NCBI RefSeq assembly: GCF_021390335.1 | Contig: NZ_JAJUXK010000005.1 | Location: forward strand, 455,218-519,217 | DNA from: Dyadobacter sp. CY343 | GTDB taxonomy: Bacteria > Bacteroidota > Bacteroidia > Cytophagales > Spirosomataceae | DNA: 64,000 bases | Reading direction: 5' to 3' | In this document: positions 9,113-18,499 of the stretch, piece by piece | How positions within the stretch are numbered: position 1 is the first letter of the stretch | Layout of the letters: every line of letters starts with the position of its first letter | The notes under the pieces: model-generated | Databases searched by the model: none | Told to the model about the DNA's origin: nothing | The model's input: only the letters and a program-made list of their open reading frames with translations | Translations under genes and position numbers: made by a program

Positions 9113-10981
9113 TTACCAGTACCAGCTGTTTTCCGCCAAAACCTGGAACAAGTAGCAAGAAGAGAGTGCGATGAGCACCAGGTAAACTTTTAGGCCGATG
9201 CTGTTGAGCGATTTCCATTTCAGGGCCAGAAAAATTACGATAAGCAGCGTACCAAATGCGAAAAGGTATTTTCCAACTGTCCAGATGATGAAAAGGGTGG
9301 CGGTTGGGGCGGCTTGCTTCATGTGTTCAAATAGCTGGCTGATCGATAGCAGGATCAATGTCAGTCCAAGGGTTATCAGAACAGGTGAGAATTTTTGTAA
9401 AAGCTGGTGACGCGGGATTTTCTTCATTAAAACAAGAACCAGATTCCTCAGCAGGAAAAAGACGGTCGTAACTAGTATCAGTACACTGACCGCAAAACAA
9501 AGGATGGAAGCCCAGGCGGCAAATGCGGTGGTTTTCTTAAAATAAAGCGTTCCGTCTACGATTACCGGATTTGATTTACTATCCTTCAACAATAGGATTC
9601 CAGGACTGTTAGCATATTGGTTTTTGTACCTCAATCCCGTTTCGTCCACCGCCTGCCACTTCATCGAGCCGCGGCCCAGGATCCGAACTTTTAATTCCTT
9701 TCCTGAGGCTTCTACCTTTATAGTATTGGTAAGTGTTTCAAAAAAGCCCGTATAGAGCTGACCCGGATTGCATAACCTGTAATAACCCAGAAAGGGATTT
9801 GCCGCCTTGTGATTTACAGGATATGTAACATGGGAAGCAGGTTTTGGGGCTTTTTGCAAAATGAACTGACTGATCAAATAGTCGGCGTACCGGAAAAATG
9901 ATTCGTTATGTGTATTGATGGCGAATGCGTAGCCCAACCCTGCATCTCGGTTATATAAAAAGCTTGACAAAAACCCTCCAATGGCGCCGCGATGGCCCCG
10001 GAAAATATGTCCACCCAGCTCATAGGATTCGTTCCCGTATCCATAAGTACTATGTAAGCCCGCCGAAGCAGAAAGATATGTATGAGGTGTTTCCGTATCA
10101 TTTAATGCGGCTTCCGAAAGAAACTGGCCGGAAGGGATTTTCCAGTCGCTTAAATAGGCTTTCAATGCATGGGCGAAATCAGCTGCGCTGATATTCAGGG
10201 AGCTGTATCCCGCATTGAACGCAGGTTGGTGGGGCACTTGCTGAAAATGATCGTCATTCCAGACGTAACCTTTGCTGTATTTGTCGGAGCCGTCACCGGT
10301 TAGCGCCACATTAGCGTGGGGCATTTGCAATGGCTTGAATACCTTTTCCCGCAGATATTCGCTTGCCGGTACACCCGATACCTTTCCAATAATGTAGTCT
10401 AAAATCGCATAATTGACGCTGGAATAAGCATGGCGCTGGCCAGGTTCCCATCTGGATACCATAAAATCCTGAAAAATTTCGACCGCCTCTTTGGCTGTGT
10501 ACGGCTTGCCGGTGAAGTTGTATTCTTCAAAAGGAGATTTGTCGCTGAAACCGGTTGTATGCTCCATTAATCCGGCGATGGTAACGGGCCGGGTGGTTTC
10601 CCATTTATTCTTGAATGCGATTTCCGGTGCTATATCCCTCAATTTCGTTTCGGGCCGCAATTTTCCTTCTTTGAACAAATTCATGATACCAATCGCTACA
10701 AACATTTTGGTAATCGACGCGCCGCGAAACAGGTGCTGGTCGGTTACCGGCGTTTTCTTTTGGATGTCGGCATAGCCCAGTCCACCGGAGAAAACGATCG
10801 AATCATCCTGCACGATCGCGAGCATCATTCCAGCAATGTGCTGCCGCTGCATCTCGGCTGCCAGTTTTGTTTTCAGTTCATCCAAAGTCCCGGGAGCGGG
10901 TTCCTGGGCATGAACCCCGGCAAACGTATTGATGAATAATACTGCCAAAGCAGAAAGAAACAGAGTAATGCGACGGGCCAT
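9113..10981 (-). CDS. Beta-lactamase-fold serine hydrolase with C-terminal membrane helices
   Basis: About 622 residues from the ATG at 10981, chosen because it begins directly with a signal peptide (MARRITLFLSALAVLFINTF then AGVHA); an upstream in-frame ATG at 11035 would bury that signal. The class C beta-lactamase fold shows the SxxK motif SITK (about residues 89-92), a YSS variant of the Tyr-x-Asn motif in AYSSVNYAIL, and HRGAIGG near the KTG position. After about residue 480 come roughly four hydrophobic segments, so the enzyme is probably periplasmic and membrane anchored. Relatives act on peptides or esters as often as on beta-lactams, so antibiotic resistance should not be assumed. 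The AraC gene lies just upstream on the same strand. Confidence 0.85.
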   Translation of the reverse strand: MARRITLFLSALAVLFINTFAGVHAQEPAPGTLDELKTKLAAEMQRQHIAGMMLAIVQDDSIVFSGGLGYADIQKKTPVTDQHLFRGASITKMFVAIGIMNLFKEGKLRPETKLRDIAPEIAFKNKWETTRPVTIAGLMEHTTGFSDKSPFEEYNFTGKPYTAKEAVEIFQDFMVSRWEPGQRHAYSSVNYAILDYIIGKVSGVPASEYLREKVFKPLQMPHANVALTGDGSDKYSKGYVWNDDHFQQVPHQPAFNAGYSSLNISAADFAHALKAYLSDWKIPSGQFLSEAALNDTETPHTYLSASAGLHSTYGYGNESYELGGHIFRGHRGAIGGFLSSFLYNRDAGLGYAFAINTHNESFFRYADYLISQFILQKAPKPASHVTYPVNHKAANPFLGYYRLCNPGQLYTGFFETLTNTIKVEASGKELKVRILGRGSMKWQAVDETGLRYKNQYANSPGILLLKDSKSNPVIVDGTLYFKKTTAFAAWASILCFAVSVLILVTTVFFLLRNLVLVLMKKIPRHQLLQKFSPVLITLGLTLILLSISQLFEHMKQAAPTATLFIIWTVGKYLFAFGTLLIVIFLALKWKSLNSIGLKVYLVLIALSSCYLFQVLAENSWYW

Positions 10982-11084
10982 TTGATTTCGGTTATGAGTT
11001 GGTTGGTAATAGCCGAAATAGGAGAAAAATGGCAATCGGTACGTTCGGATGTATCCAAACGAACAGGATTCGGGCTTTTAAGGC

Positions 11085-12206
11085 TCATTTTTTGCCTGAC
11101 GCAGCAAATTCGCTGGGCGACTGGCCGGTCAATTTTTTGAATGCGGTATTAAAGGTTGTTTTGGAATTAAACCCCGACTCGTAAGCGATTCCCAGCATAT
11201 TCAACTTTCCAGATTCCCCTGAGAGCAACAGCCGCTTGGCTTCTTCAATGCGGTATCCATTTACGAACGCAAAGAAGTTCTGTCCGTAAACCTTGTTGAT
11301 CAGATAGGATAGTTCATGAATAGAAATATGCATTTTCTGAGAGAGACCGGGGAGGCTGAGCTCATTGTCAAGAAATACTTTTTCAGAACGCATCAGTTTC
11401 TCCAACTTTTCTTTAAGCACGGCTATCTGGCTTTCACTCAGTCGTTCCTGCTTTTCGGTTTGAGTGTTGGTTTTGGAAGAAATCACTTCGTCCAATTCCT
11501 GTAATGCCGGTTTTGCAAATGGATAAACCTCCCTTTGCTTCAATGCGAAAAATGCCAGAAAATAGACGCTCACCAGATACAGCAGCGGCGTAAAATCATA
11601 GAGTAGGGTAAAATTGAAAATGGCAAGATTCAGCCAGATCAGCACGACAGCCGCGAGTACCCAGAGAAAATGCTTCAACCACGACAAGTCAATTTCGTCT
11701 GTTGAGCTGGTCACCTGTTCGATATTTTGCTGGTGCCCCGATAGTCTGCGATAGGAGAAAAACCAATATATGACTGTCTGCACCGGCAACGCATTTTTCA
11801 AAAACATCAATACAACATGAGCTGTCGCTGCATTTGGAAACTGAAAATTTTGGCCGGTCAGCATGTGAGGCAGCCGGAAGAGAACGACTATCACAAAGAG
11901 CGCAAAGTGCCAGAGCGTGCGGGCTGAGCTTTTTTTGGCTGCTGATGTAAAGGAGACAACGCTCAGGTACAGCATCGGAGCTGACAAGAACCTGCTGGCT
12001 TCGATCAGATCGACCAATATAGCATGCCTGCTGTGCAGATTGAGATTATGCAGGAACACTTCGAACAATGCACAACCGAATGTAAATACAAATGCACCCA
12101 GCCAGCGATTCGCCTTCGTATTGCTGTTTTTGGGATTGGTAAGAAGTAAGAATGCCAGCAGAAACGCTCCGCCGGTCGTCAAGCCAATTAACAGGGGATC
12201 GGACAT
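11085..12206 (-). CDS. Membrane-anchored AraC-family transcriptional regulator
   Basis: A 373-residue protein. The first ~230 residues contain about seven hydrophobic helices (for example LLIGLTTGGAFLLAFLLL, FALFVIVVLFRLP, LYDFTPLLYLVSVYFLAFFAL). The last ~100 residues form an AraC helix-turn-helix pair (LSLPGLSQKMHISIHELSYL; MLGIAYESGFNSKTTFNTAF; FKKLTGQSPSEF). This arrangement is common in Bacteroidota, where the membrane part is thought to sense a small molecule or the envelope state. The gene sits about 100 bases upstream of the serine hydrolase on the same strand, so it may control it; that link is inferred. Confidence 0.87.
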   Translation of the reverse strand: MSDPLLIGLTTGGAFLLAFLLLTNPKNSNTKANRWLGAFVFTFGCALFEVFLHNLNLHSRHAILVDLIEASRFLSAPMLYLSVVSFTSAAKKSSARTLWHFALFVIVVLFRLPHMLTGQNFQFPNAATAHVVLMFLKNALPVQTVIYWFFSYRRLSGHQQNIEQVTSSTDEIDLSWLKHFLWVLAAVVLIWLNLAIFNFTLLYDFTPLLYLVSVYFLAFFALKQREVYPFAKPALQELDEVISSKTNTQTEKQERLSESQIAVLKEKLEKLMRSEKVFLDNELSLPGLSQKMHISIHELSYLINKVYGQNFFAFVNGYRIEEAKRLLLSGESGKLNMLGIAYESGFNSKTTFNTAFKKLTGQSPSEFAASGKK

Positions 12207-12322
12207 GTGTTCAATTAATAGGCTGATCGATCATTTTATCAGCTGCTGTTCAACTTCCTGCGGAAGCAGTGCGCTGCAATTTATAGAAACTTCATCGGCC
12301 CTTTTTACCCGCCAGTCAAAAA

Positions 12323-12544
12323 TCATCTGCAACATAATTGCTTCACGGGCTGCATTTTATTTATGATTGAAAATATCCTGGCCGCCGTGCTGGCTGCTAG
12401 AATCCAGCTCAGGCTAAACTCCGGGAAACCGTGCAGGAAAACGATGATCTCGCCTCCCGCAGGCCCCAGGTGTCCCACATGCAGCATTAAGCCGTTGACA
12501 TAATGGGATTCGTAGCTCAATTTTGCTGCTGTTGGACTTTGCAC
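12323..12544 (-). pseudogene. Alpha/beta hydrolase remnant (N-terminal ~50 residues)
   Basis: The first ~50 codons read as the start of an epoxide-hydrolase-like alpha/beta hydrolase: SHYVNGLMLHVGHLGPAGG, then EIIVFLHGFPEFSLSW with the oxyanion-hole motif HGFPEF. After SLSW the expected cap and catalytic domains are missing and the frame continues into unrelated sequence (ILAASTAARIF). The remaining ~250 residues are absent from the region, so this is a truncation. Another frame just downstream (about 12210-12350) stays open for about 40 codons without recognisable identity. Confidence 0.7.
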
Positions 12545-12547
12545 ATT

Positions 12548-12790
12548 CTAATATCGAAATACTGCTGCCACAGCGGTTTCAGCCGGCATTCTCTCCTGAT
12601 CCAACAGGTAAACCTCACCGCCCATCTGAATGGTCTTGATCAATGCTTCGTCCAGCAGATCTTCGGAATCCGCACTTTCTGTATCGCCTATTACCAGCTC
12701 GTTGGCAGCTTCATCAAATGTGCCCCCTAGCATGAATGGAAAGGCTTTGATAGATCTGCTTAATTCTTTTTTAAAAAAGCAATAAGCCAT
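12548..12790 (-). pseudogene. C-terminal remnant of a baeRF-type (release-factor-like) protein
   Basis: 80 codons whose second half (DEDLLDEALIKTIQMGGEVY ... MPAETAVAAVFRY) resembles the C-terminal end of the bacterial eRF1-domain-like (baeRF) proteins seen in Bacteroidota. Those are normally over 300 residues, so the N-terminal three quarters are lacking. The first ~20 residues (MAYCFFKKELSRSIKAF) look unrelated and probably come from the deletion joint. It ends four bases before the hydrolase remnant, so two damaged genes sit side by side. Family assignment is from memory of the terminal motif and is only moderately certain. Confidence 0.45.
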
Positions 12791-12995
12791 TTGAAGACTT
12801 AAAGCTTATTTCCGCCTGTTTTCGTGTAGTTATATCCAATGTAGTAACGACCGTCCGATCAACCTGCGCTTTGTTCAGATAATTAATTTGGCCATCGGGC
12901 CCCGCGTATTATGTACCTGATGAAGCTGTTAGATAAGCCCAAAGTATTTAAGATGATGCAAGTTTTGGCTGGGCTTGAAATATCCATCTTTAAAA

Positions 12996-13026
12996 AGCGA
13001 CCGGACATCGGGCAGGTCAGGTCGCT
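12996..13026 (-). terminator. Terminator after the lone receiver gene
   Basis: An inverted repeat AGCGACC ... GGTCGCT, overlapping the receiver stop codon. On the minus strand it is followed by TTTTT, as in a rho-independent terminator. Confidence 0.65.
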
Positions 13027-13439
13027 AATATGTCGGCTCCGGAGAGAAGCTTTCTTAACTGTTCAAAATCGACCGGCTTATGCAAAAATGCCAGTGCCCC
13101 TGCGTCCAGGCACTGATTGATGAGATCCTGGTCTATATAACTGCTCAGGATTACGACCGGGATTTCTTTAAGTTTCTCATTCTGATCGGGCCTCTTTATC
13201 GTTTTGAGAACCTGATAACCGGTCATTCCCGGCATTTGCAAATCCAGGACGATGATCCGTGGAAGCGCCGTGCCGGTCTCCGCAGCGATTGCCAACGAAT
13301 CAAGCAATGCCTGGCCGCCGTCAAAAAGCGTAATCTGGTAATCGGGATTGATCCTTTTAATGAAATATCCGAGCAATAGACGTTGATCAGCACTATCATC
13401 TACAATATAGATAGGCTTCATGTTGTCGAACGATTTCAT
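13017..13439 (-). CDS. Single-domain response regulator (CheY-like receiver)
   Basis: A 140-residue receiver domain without an output domain. It has the acidic pair in YIVDDSADQ, the phospho-acceptor Asp in IIVLDLQMPGMTG, the Ser of VVILSSYID and the Lys of FLHKPVD. The start at 13439 is favoured because it gives a four-base ATGA overlap with the stop of the upstream histidine kinase, implying coupled translation. It is therefore the likely phosphotransfer partner of that kinase and would act through protein contacts, not DNA binding. Confidence 0.88.
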   Translation of the reverse strand: MKSFDNMKPIYIVDDSADQRLLLGYFIKRINPDYQITLFDGGQALLDSLAIAAETGTALPRIIVLDLQMPGMTGYQVLKTIKRPDQNEKLKEIPVVILSSYIDQDLINQCLDAGALAFLHKPVDFEQLRKLLSGADILAT

Positions 13440-14956
13440 TGCTCCTGCTGATCAAAATCGTCATTCCGGTTCCTAATCACGCCTCTCTGGCCCTTTCCCC
13501 CTTTGATCCTGTCGCGCTCTTCCCGCTCGGCATCGGCATCTGGCGCAGACTTGTCGATGCCATATTCATTCTCAGGCTCCTGCTGAAAGTTGTCATTCGC
13601 ATTTCTGCCGGAAGCGAGCGCCTTTCTTACTGCATCATCTTTAATGGGCGTATTCTTTTGATCGTTGCTCTCCATAAAAGTTCTGTTTTTTGATGATGGG
13701 CTTTTTATAAGATAGCAAAAGGCATGCCGTTCAGCAGATTCGAAAGTTAACCTGGCGCTGATCGTGTTGCCCGTGTAAGTCATCAACAGTGGAATTTTCA
13801 GGAGTGAAGTGATTTCTTTGACCAGAATCAACCCAATACCCAGGTTCTCGATCATAACCGGCGAAAGAATGGTCTGAGCGGCGTGAATATCCGAATTGAT
13901 CCATTCCAAAACCTCGAAGGGAATATGCGCATTTGTATTTTCGCAGATGAGGTGGGGCTGCCCCTCCTGAAGGAAGGCCCTGATCCTGATTTCCCCGGCG
14001 GATGTGTGCTTGTTTGCATTGTCGATCAAATTGTGCAACACGATCCCCAGCAGTGCCGGATTGCTTGATACATGCAGCGACCGGTCCGATTCAACAAGCA
14101 GGCTGTTTCCATTGGTTTTAATAATTGCTTCAAACAGCTCGGTTTTGCTATTGATCAGCTCCGAAAGGTTAATAGCCTCAATTTTCGCAAGCTTCTGCTG
14201 AACAGGCAGCTTGGCGAATTCCAGGAGGTTCCTTATGAACACGAACATCGTTTCCATCGATTTGTGCAGCTCGGCGTTGTACCTGCCTGCTTGTGCATAT
14301 TGCTGGCTGCTCAGCATTTCTCTGACCATACTGCATATGATCACCATGTGATTGAAAGGCCCGATAATATCATGGGAAATGGATGCCATCAGCCGAGATT
14401 GAATGTATAACTGATGCTCCTGGTCGCGCTGGGAAGTTTCAAGGGACGCCAGGGCTTCGTGCAATGCTTTCGTCCGATCCACTACCGCCTGTTCGAGCAA
14501 CCGGTTCTCTACTTTCACCCGTTCCACCGCAAGCCGCTCATTTTCAAGTCGCTGATACCGCGCTTGCTGGTCTCTTTTGAGGAAATAGGCAGTCGGGATT
14601 AGAATGACACTCATGAGGATACCCCTGCTGGATAACATCAGGATTTTAATAACCAGCGAGTTCTGCTCCGTCCGGAAGGGAAAGTCTTTGAAAAGCGGGT
14701 TGAAGGTAAAGTAGAACAGATTCGAAAGGACACAGCAGCAAAGCACTGAAATCAAAAGCGCCTGCCAGGCGCCCATTTTACGCTGAACAAAGTTGATGCA
14801 ATACCAGCAGGTAAGCGACATCAGAAAAATAACTGTTTCGGATCCTATTAAATTGACCGGGTCATTCAACTGGCCTTCGGAAATGCGGGCGGGTAAAATA
14901 AATAATGGAATAGCAGCCGCAACTACGATGCCTGCTTTATGAATATTGTGGTTCAT
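13436..14956 (-). CDS. Membrane sensor histidine kinase with a hydrophilic C-terminal tail
   Basis: About 506 residues from the ATG at 14956 (a TTG at 14977 is in frame but less likely). Four or so membrane helices lie in the first ~120 residues, then a coiled coil (RYQRLENERLAVERVKVENR), the H-box SISHDIIGPFNHM, and a HATPase_c domain with the N-box NLIDNANKHTS and the G-box NLGIGLILVKEIT. The last ~80 residues, from MESNDQKN onward, are highly charged and rich in Asn, Asp, Gln, Arg and Glu, unlike a kinase domain. They look like an added tail or a fused small protein. It overlaps the receiver gene by four bases. Confidence 0.85.
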   Translation of the reverse strand: MNHNIHKAGIVVAAAIPLFILPARISEGQLNDPVNLIGSETVIFLMSLTCWYCINFVQRKMGAWQALLISVLCCCVLSNLFYFTFNPLFKDFPFRTEQNSLVIKILMLSSRGILMSVILIPTAYFLKRDQQARYQRLENERLAVERVKVENRLLEQAVVDRTKALHEALASLETSQRDQEHQLYIQSRLMASISHDIIGPFNHMVIICSMVREMLSSQQYAQAGRYNAELHKSMETMFVFIRNLLEFAKLPVQQKLAKIEAINLSELINSKTELFEAIIKTNGNSLLVESDRSLHVSSNPALLGIVLHNLIDNANKHTSAGEIRIRAFLQEGQPHLICENTNAHIPFEVLEWINSDIHAAQTILSPVMIENLGIGLILVKEITSLLKIPLLMTYTGNTISARLTFESAERHAFCYLIKSPSSKNRTFMESNDQKNTPIKDDAVRKALASGRNANDNFQQEPENEYGIDKSAPDADAEREERDRIKGGKGQRGVIRNRNDDFDQQEQ

Positions 14957-15029
14957 TATTGTTGTTTTGGAATGCAAGATCCGTCCGAACAGAGAAGATT
15001 TTGCGTTTCATAAATTTAAAGTATACGAA

Positions 15030-15058
15030 AACACCTCTCATTAATAACAAGAGGTGTT
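15030..15058 (-). terminator. Terminator after the large T9SS surface protein
   Basis: An inverted repeat with nine-base arms AACACCTCT / AGAGGTGTT and an 11-base loop. On the minus strand it runs into TTTTC. It lies 82 bases downstream of the stop at 15140 and upstream of the kinase gene. Confidence 0.65.
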
Positions 15059-15139
15059 AATTCTTACTCAACGTTAAACTGCTTGAAGAAGCAGTTGATT
15101 GGCATAGCCAATGTTTTGCGGGAGCGTTACAGCTACCTG

Positions 15140-17896
15140 TTATTTTCCACGTACAAACCGGAAACTTCCGATTGAACCGTCCTGATAAGTGATTTTCAAG
15201 ATATAAATGCCTGAGGGCAGTTTTTTGACGTCGACATAGTTATCATGCAGTTTTGACGCTGATACTTTTGTGCCAGAGGTATTGTAAATGCGCACATGAG
15301 CAACCGCCTTCGTGCCAGCCTGATCCAGGTAAATGCGGTCGGTGGCTGGGTTGGGGTAAATGTGTGCGCTGAGTGCGCCTTCCCACGTTAGACTTCTGAC
15401 ACGACTGAAAGCGATTGTGCCATCGTGATCGACCATTTTTAACCGGTACAGGTTTTCGCCTGCTTCCGGCGACAGATCACTGAAAGTGTAATGCTTTGTC
15501 GCATTGCTTTCGCCGATAGAGCCAACCGTCCCGATCTTTGTCCAAACCTTTGCATTCGTGCTGCGCTCGATCTCAAAACGATCGAAATTTACTTCTTCGG
15601 TGGTTGACCAGCTTAGCTGCGCGGTCCTGTTTTCCCTACGCGCATCAAAAGATACAAGGGTGACAGGCAGCGGACAATCTACCTCAATGGTGATGGTTCC
15701 AATGGATTCAAGACCATTTCCATCAGCAAGTACATAATCTACAGACGTGGTGCCACGGAAACCGTTTGAAGCTGTAAATGTAACAGAACCGGTTTCGGGG
15801 TTGACCGAATATTGTCCTTCCCCGTCGATAGCCAGTGTTGTGACACGCTCAAGAGTACCAGGTGTAAGTAACTGTACGCTCGATATAGTGATCGGTGCGC
15901 TTCCCGGCAGATCGTTTGAAAGCACATCCACGACGGTTGCGCTGCAGGTACCGGTTGCGGCGTCATCCACGGCAACCGGTGGATCTGTAACTGTCGCATT
16001 TGCGCAACGGGCACCGTCACCGGGCGTCACATTCGCAGTTGAAAATAGGGTGGCTGTCAGATTTGATAGTGGCGCGCTGATCCTGAAAATCGCCCCGCTA
16101 CCATTGTTCCCTACGTAAAGATCTCCGTCCGAATCGAAAAATGCAGTACCAAAAGCGCCAGTATAAGCAGAGGTTTCGATACCTGCGCCTGTCACTGCGC
16201 CAATCGTTGTCCGGCTGCCGGTTACCGGATCAAACTGGTAAAGGACCTTGTTTGTACCGAATGCATACAGCAGCCCGTCGGCAGGGTTGAAAGACCAATC
16301 GTTGAGCTCTGTGGGAGTTGTCGGTACGGTTACTGCGGTCAGATAGCCAGCCGAGCCGGGGTTCAGATCCACCATTGTGATCTCTGTGCTATTGGCGGCG
16401 TAGAGATACAGTATGCCCTCAGGACTGACATCGCCCGTAGCATAACCAGGAAGCGGAGTAGGGAACCCGGATACCGGAAAAGTCTTCACCGACCAGTCAC
16501 TGCCGATCCTTACCAGCTGCTGGGTATTGTAGCGGAACCCCCAGATATAGTTGTCCTTAACATTGTAACCAATTGCATTGATGAATGCATTCGCGCCGTC
16601 GATCAGGTCCGCCTTGCCCAGTACCGCGTTACCGGTAGAGAGGTCAAGGGTATAGCCGTCCGAAACGTTGGATCCATTGACATTGCGGTTTCCGATCACA
16701 TAACTCAGTTCGGAGCATGGAAATGCAGGCTGTGCGGGGCAGTTGCCCGTAACGATAATACTTCCCTCACCTTCCAGCCCGTCGCTGTCGGCTATCACAT
16801 AACTTACTGAAAGGGTATTTATAAAACCTTCCACGGGTGTGAATGTAACTGCTCCTGTGACAACATTTACCTCGTAGCTACCCTGGCCCGGAATAGCGAG
16901 CGAAGTAACCCGATTGGAAGTACCCGGCTCAATCAGCCGCACACTTGAAGGGACGATTGCCGCGTCTCCGGCCACATCGTTCGCCAGTACATCTATCAAA
17001 GCACTTTCACAAGCCACATTGAGCTCATCATTCACAGCCACAGGCGGTACAGGTACCGATGCATTCGCGCAACGGGCTCCATCGCCGGGCGTTACATTGG
17101 CCGTCGAGAAAAGGCTGGCTGTCAAGGTATTCAGCGGGGCGGAAATTTTGAAAATAGCACCGCTGCTATTGTTACCGACGAACATATTACCGTCCGTGTC
17201 AAAAAAAGCAGTGCCGAACGCACCTGTGAAAGCAGAGGTCTCGATGCCGCCACCTGTGACTGCGCCTAATGTAGTGCGTGTACCGGAAACAGGGTCAAAC
17301 TGGTAAAGGACCTTATCTGTCCCAAAACCATAAAGTAGCCCATCGGCCGGATTGAAGGCCCAGTCGTTGAGCTGGGTGCCGCTGGTAGGAACGGTTTGAG
17401 CAACAAGGTAGTTGGCCGAGCCTGGGTTCAGGTCTACGATTGTAAAGCTTGCCGCACTGGTGGTGTATAGATACATTAAACCGTCCGGGCTCACATCGCC
17501 GGTCGTGAAACCGGTAGAAGCGAACCCGGTGACGTCGAAAAATTCAACAGACCAGTCGCTGCCGATGCGGACGACCTGGTTGGTACCTGTTCTATATCCC
17601 CAGATATAATTATCGACGGAGTTGTAACCGATCGCGTTGACGAACGCGCTGCCGGAACTGATCAGAGGTGATTTCGCCAGGGCCGACTCGCCGGTGGATA
17701 GGTCCAGGGTGTACCCGTCCGACACATTACTTCCACCAACACTGCGGTTACCAATGACAAAGCTCGCCTGCGAGCAGTCAAAAGCTGGTTGCTGGGCAAA
17801 TGCATGGTACACCGGTAATGTCATGACCGACGCCAGGACCGCAACCCTGATTTTGTTTTTAGCGGTGTGAATTGATTTTCGAAAATGTTTATTCAT
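15140..17896 (-). CDS. Large secreted surface protein with two tandem propeller/Ig units and a T9SS sorting domain
   Basis: 918 residues with an N-terminal signal (VAVLASVMTLPVYHAFA). Two near-identical units of about 350 residues follow, near residues 36-385 and 387-740. Each starts QPAFxCSxxSxVIGNR and SNVSDGYTLDLSTG, contains DUF6923-like propeller motifs (LNDWxFNPADGLLYxFGT, YQFDPVxGxRTT, TGAFGTAFFDxDG) and ends in a cadherin-like 'xVDVLxND' Ig domain. Then comes a beta-sandwich (LSWSTTEEVNFDRFEIERS) and a type A T9SS signal (IYPNPATDRIYLD ... LPSGIYILKI). It is expected on the cell surface or outside. The duplication is also visible in the DNA. Confidence 0.88.
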   Translation of the reverse strand: MNKHFRKSIHTAKNKIRVAVLASVMTLPVYHAFAQQPAFDCSQASFVIGNRSVGGSNVSDGYTLDLSTGESALAKSPLISSGSAFVNAIGYNSVDNYIWGYRTGTNQVVRIGSDWSVEFFDVTGFASTGFTTGDVSPDGLMYLYTTSAASFTIVDLNPGSANYLVAQTVPTSGTQLNDWAFNPADGLLYGFGTDKVLYQFDPVSGTRTTLGAVTGGGIETSAFTGAFGTAFFDTDGNMFVGNNSSGAIFKISAPLNTLTASLFSTANVTPGDGARCANASVPVPPVAVNDELNVACESALIDVLANDVAGDAAIVPSSVRLIEPGTSNRVTSLAIPGQGSYEVNVVTGAVTFTPVEGFINTLSVSYVIADSDGLEGEGSIIVTGNCPAQPAFPCSELSYVIGNRNVNGSNVSDGYTLDLSTGNAVLGKADLIDGANAFINAIGYNVKDNYIWGFRYNTQQLVRIGSDWSVKTFPVSGFPTPLPGYATGDVSPEGILYLYAANSTEITMVDLNPGSAGYLTAVTVPTTPTELNDWSFNPADGLLYAFGTNKVLYQFDPVTGSRTTIGAVTGAGIETSAYTGAFGTAFFDSDGDLYVGNNGSGAIFRISAPLSNLTATLFSTANVTPGDGARCANATVTDPPVAVDDAATGTCSATVVDVLSNDLPGSAPITISSVQLLTPGTLERVTTLAIDGEGQYSVNPETGSVTFTASNGFRGTTSVDYVLADGNGLESIGTITIEVDCPLPVTLVSFDARRENRTAQLSWSTTEEVNFDRFEIERSTNAKVWTKIGTVGSIGESNATKHYTFSDLSPEAGENLYRLKMVDHDGTIAFSRVRSLTWEGALSAHIYPNPATDRIYLDQAGTKAVAHVRIYNTSGTKVSASKLHDNYVDVKKLPSGIYILKITYQDGSIGSFRFVRGK

Positions 17897-18049
17897 ACGT
17901 TTTGGTTAACGATTAGTTACATACAAGCGAGGGCAAAAGTAGACCGGGATCGAACGCGGGGAAATCATAATATTTCGATCTATTACGGATTATATCAGGA
18001 ACTATTCCGACAGCCTCAGCCTGGGTTATCATCCTGTTACCGGTCTTTA

Positions 18050-18499
18050 TCACTGTACCAATCGCCTGCGGCTCCCGCTTTCTGCAAATACATCGATAAT
18101 ATGCTGGCGTGTTTTTTCGCACATAAAGGAGCTTCCTGATAGCACAGCCGCCATGCATTCAGCCAATTGTTCGATGTTGGTCCGCTTGGAAATTAAACCA
18201 CTTGCGGTGTGCAGGGGTAATTGTCTCAGGTGCGCCACATCGAAGTATTCGTACATTATTACCACCGGGATCTGTGAACCAGCTTCATTTAACTGCGCTA
18301 TCAGATCCACCATTTCATGTTGTGTTTTCCGGTTGAGACCCAGTATGATCAGGTCAAGCCCGGACGAAAGATGCAGTGCGCTGGCAGCCTTTGTAGTATA
18401 GGCGGTCTGGCACTCAATATCTTTTAACAGTTCCTGAAGGTATGCCTTTATACCTATGCATGATAGCGGTTGCAGATCGATAACAGCGATGCGGAGCAT
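18050..18499 (-). CDS. Degenerate receiver-domain protein (NarL-type N-terminal half, no phospho-acceptor)
   Basis: 149 residues folding like a receiver domain: VIDLQPLSCIGIKAYL at the start, DLIILGLNRKTQHEMVDLI in the middle, VVIMYEYFD, and SGLISKRTN with the conserved Lys near the end. The phospho-acceptor position, usually DLIILDL, is Gly here, and only one of the two acidic residues at the start remains. The LuxR-type helix-turn-helix that should follow is missing; the protein stops after QHIIDVFAESGSRRRLVQ. It may be a pseudo-receiver or the remains of a NarL-type regulator. It is divergent from an intact NarL-type gene at 18709. Confidence 0.7.
   Translation of the reverse strand: MLRIAVIDLQPLSCIGIKAYLQELLKDIECQTAYTTKAASALHLSSGLDLIILGLNRKTQHEMVDLIAQLNEAGSQIPVVIMYEYFDVAHLRQLPLHTASGLISKRTNIEQLAECMAAVLSGSSFMCEKTRQHIIDVFAESGSRRRLVQ

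Noticed and set aside
9113..10981. Antibiotic-resistance beta-lactamase
   Set aside because: The Tyr-Ser-Ser variant, the long membrane tail and the context fit a broad serine hydrolase better; resistance cannot be claimed.
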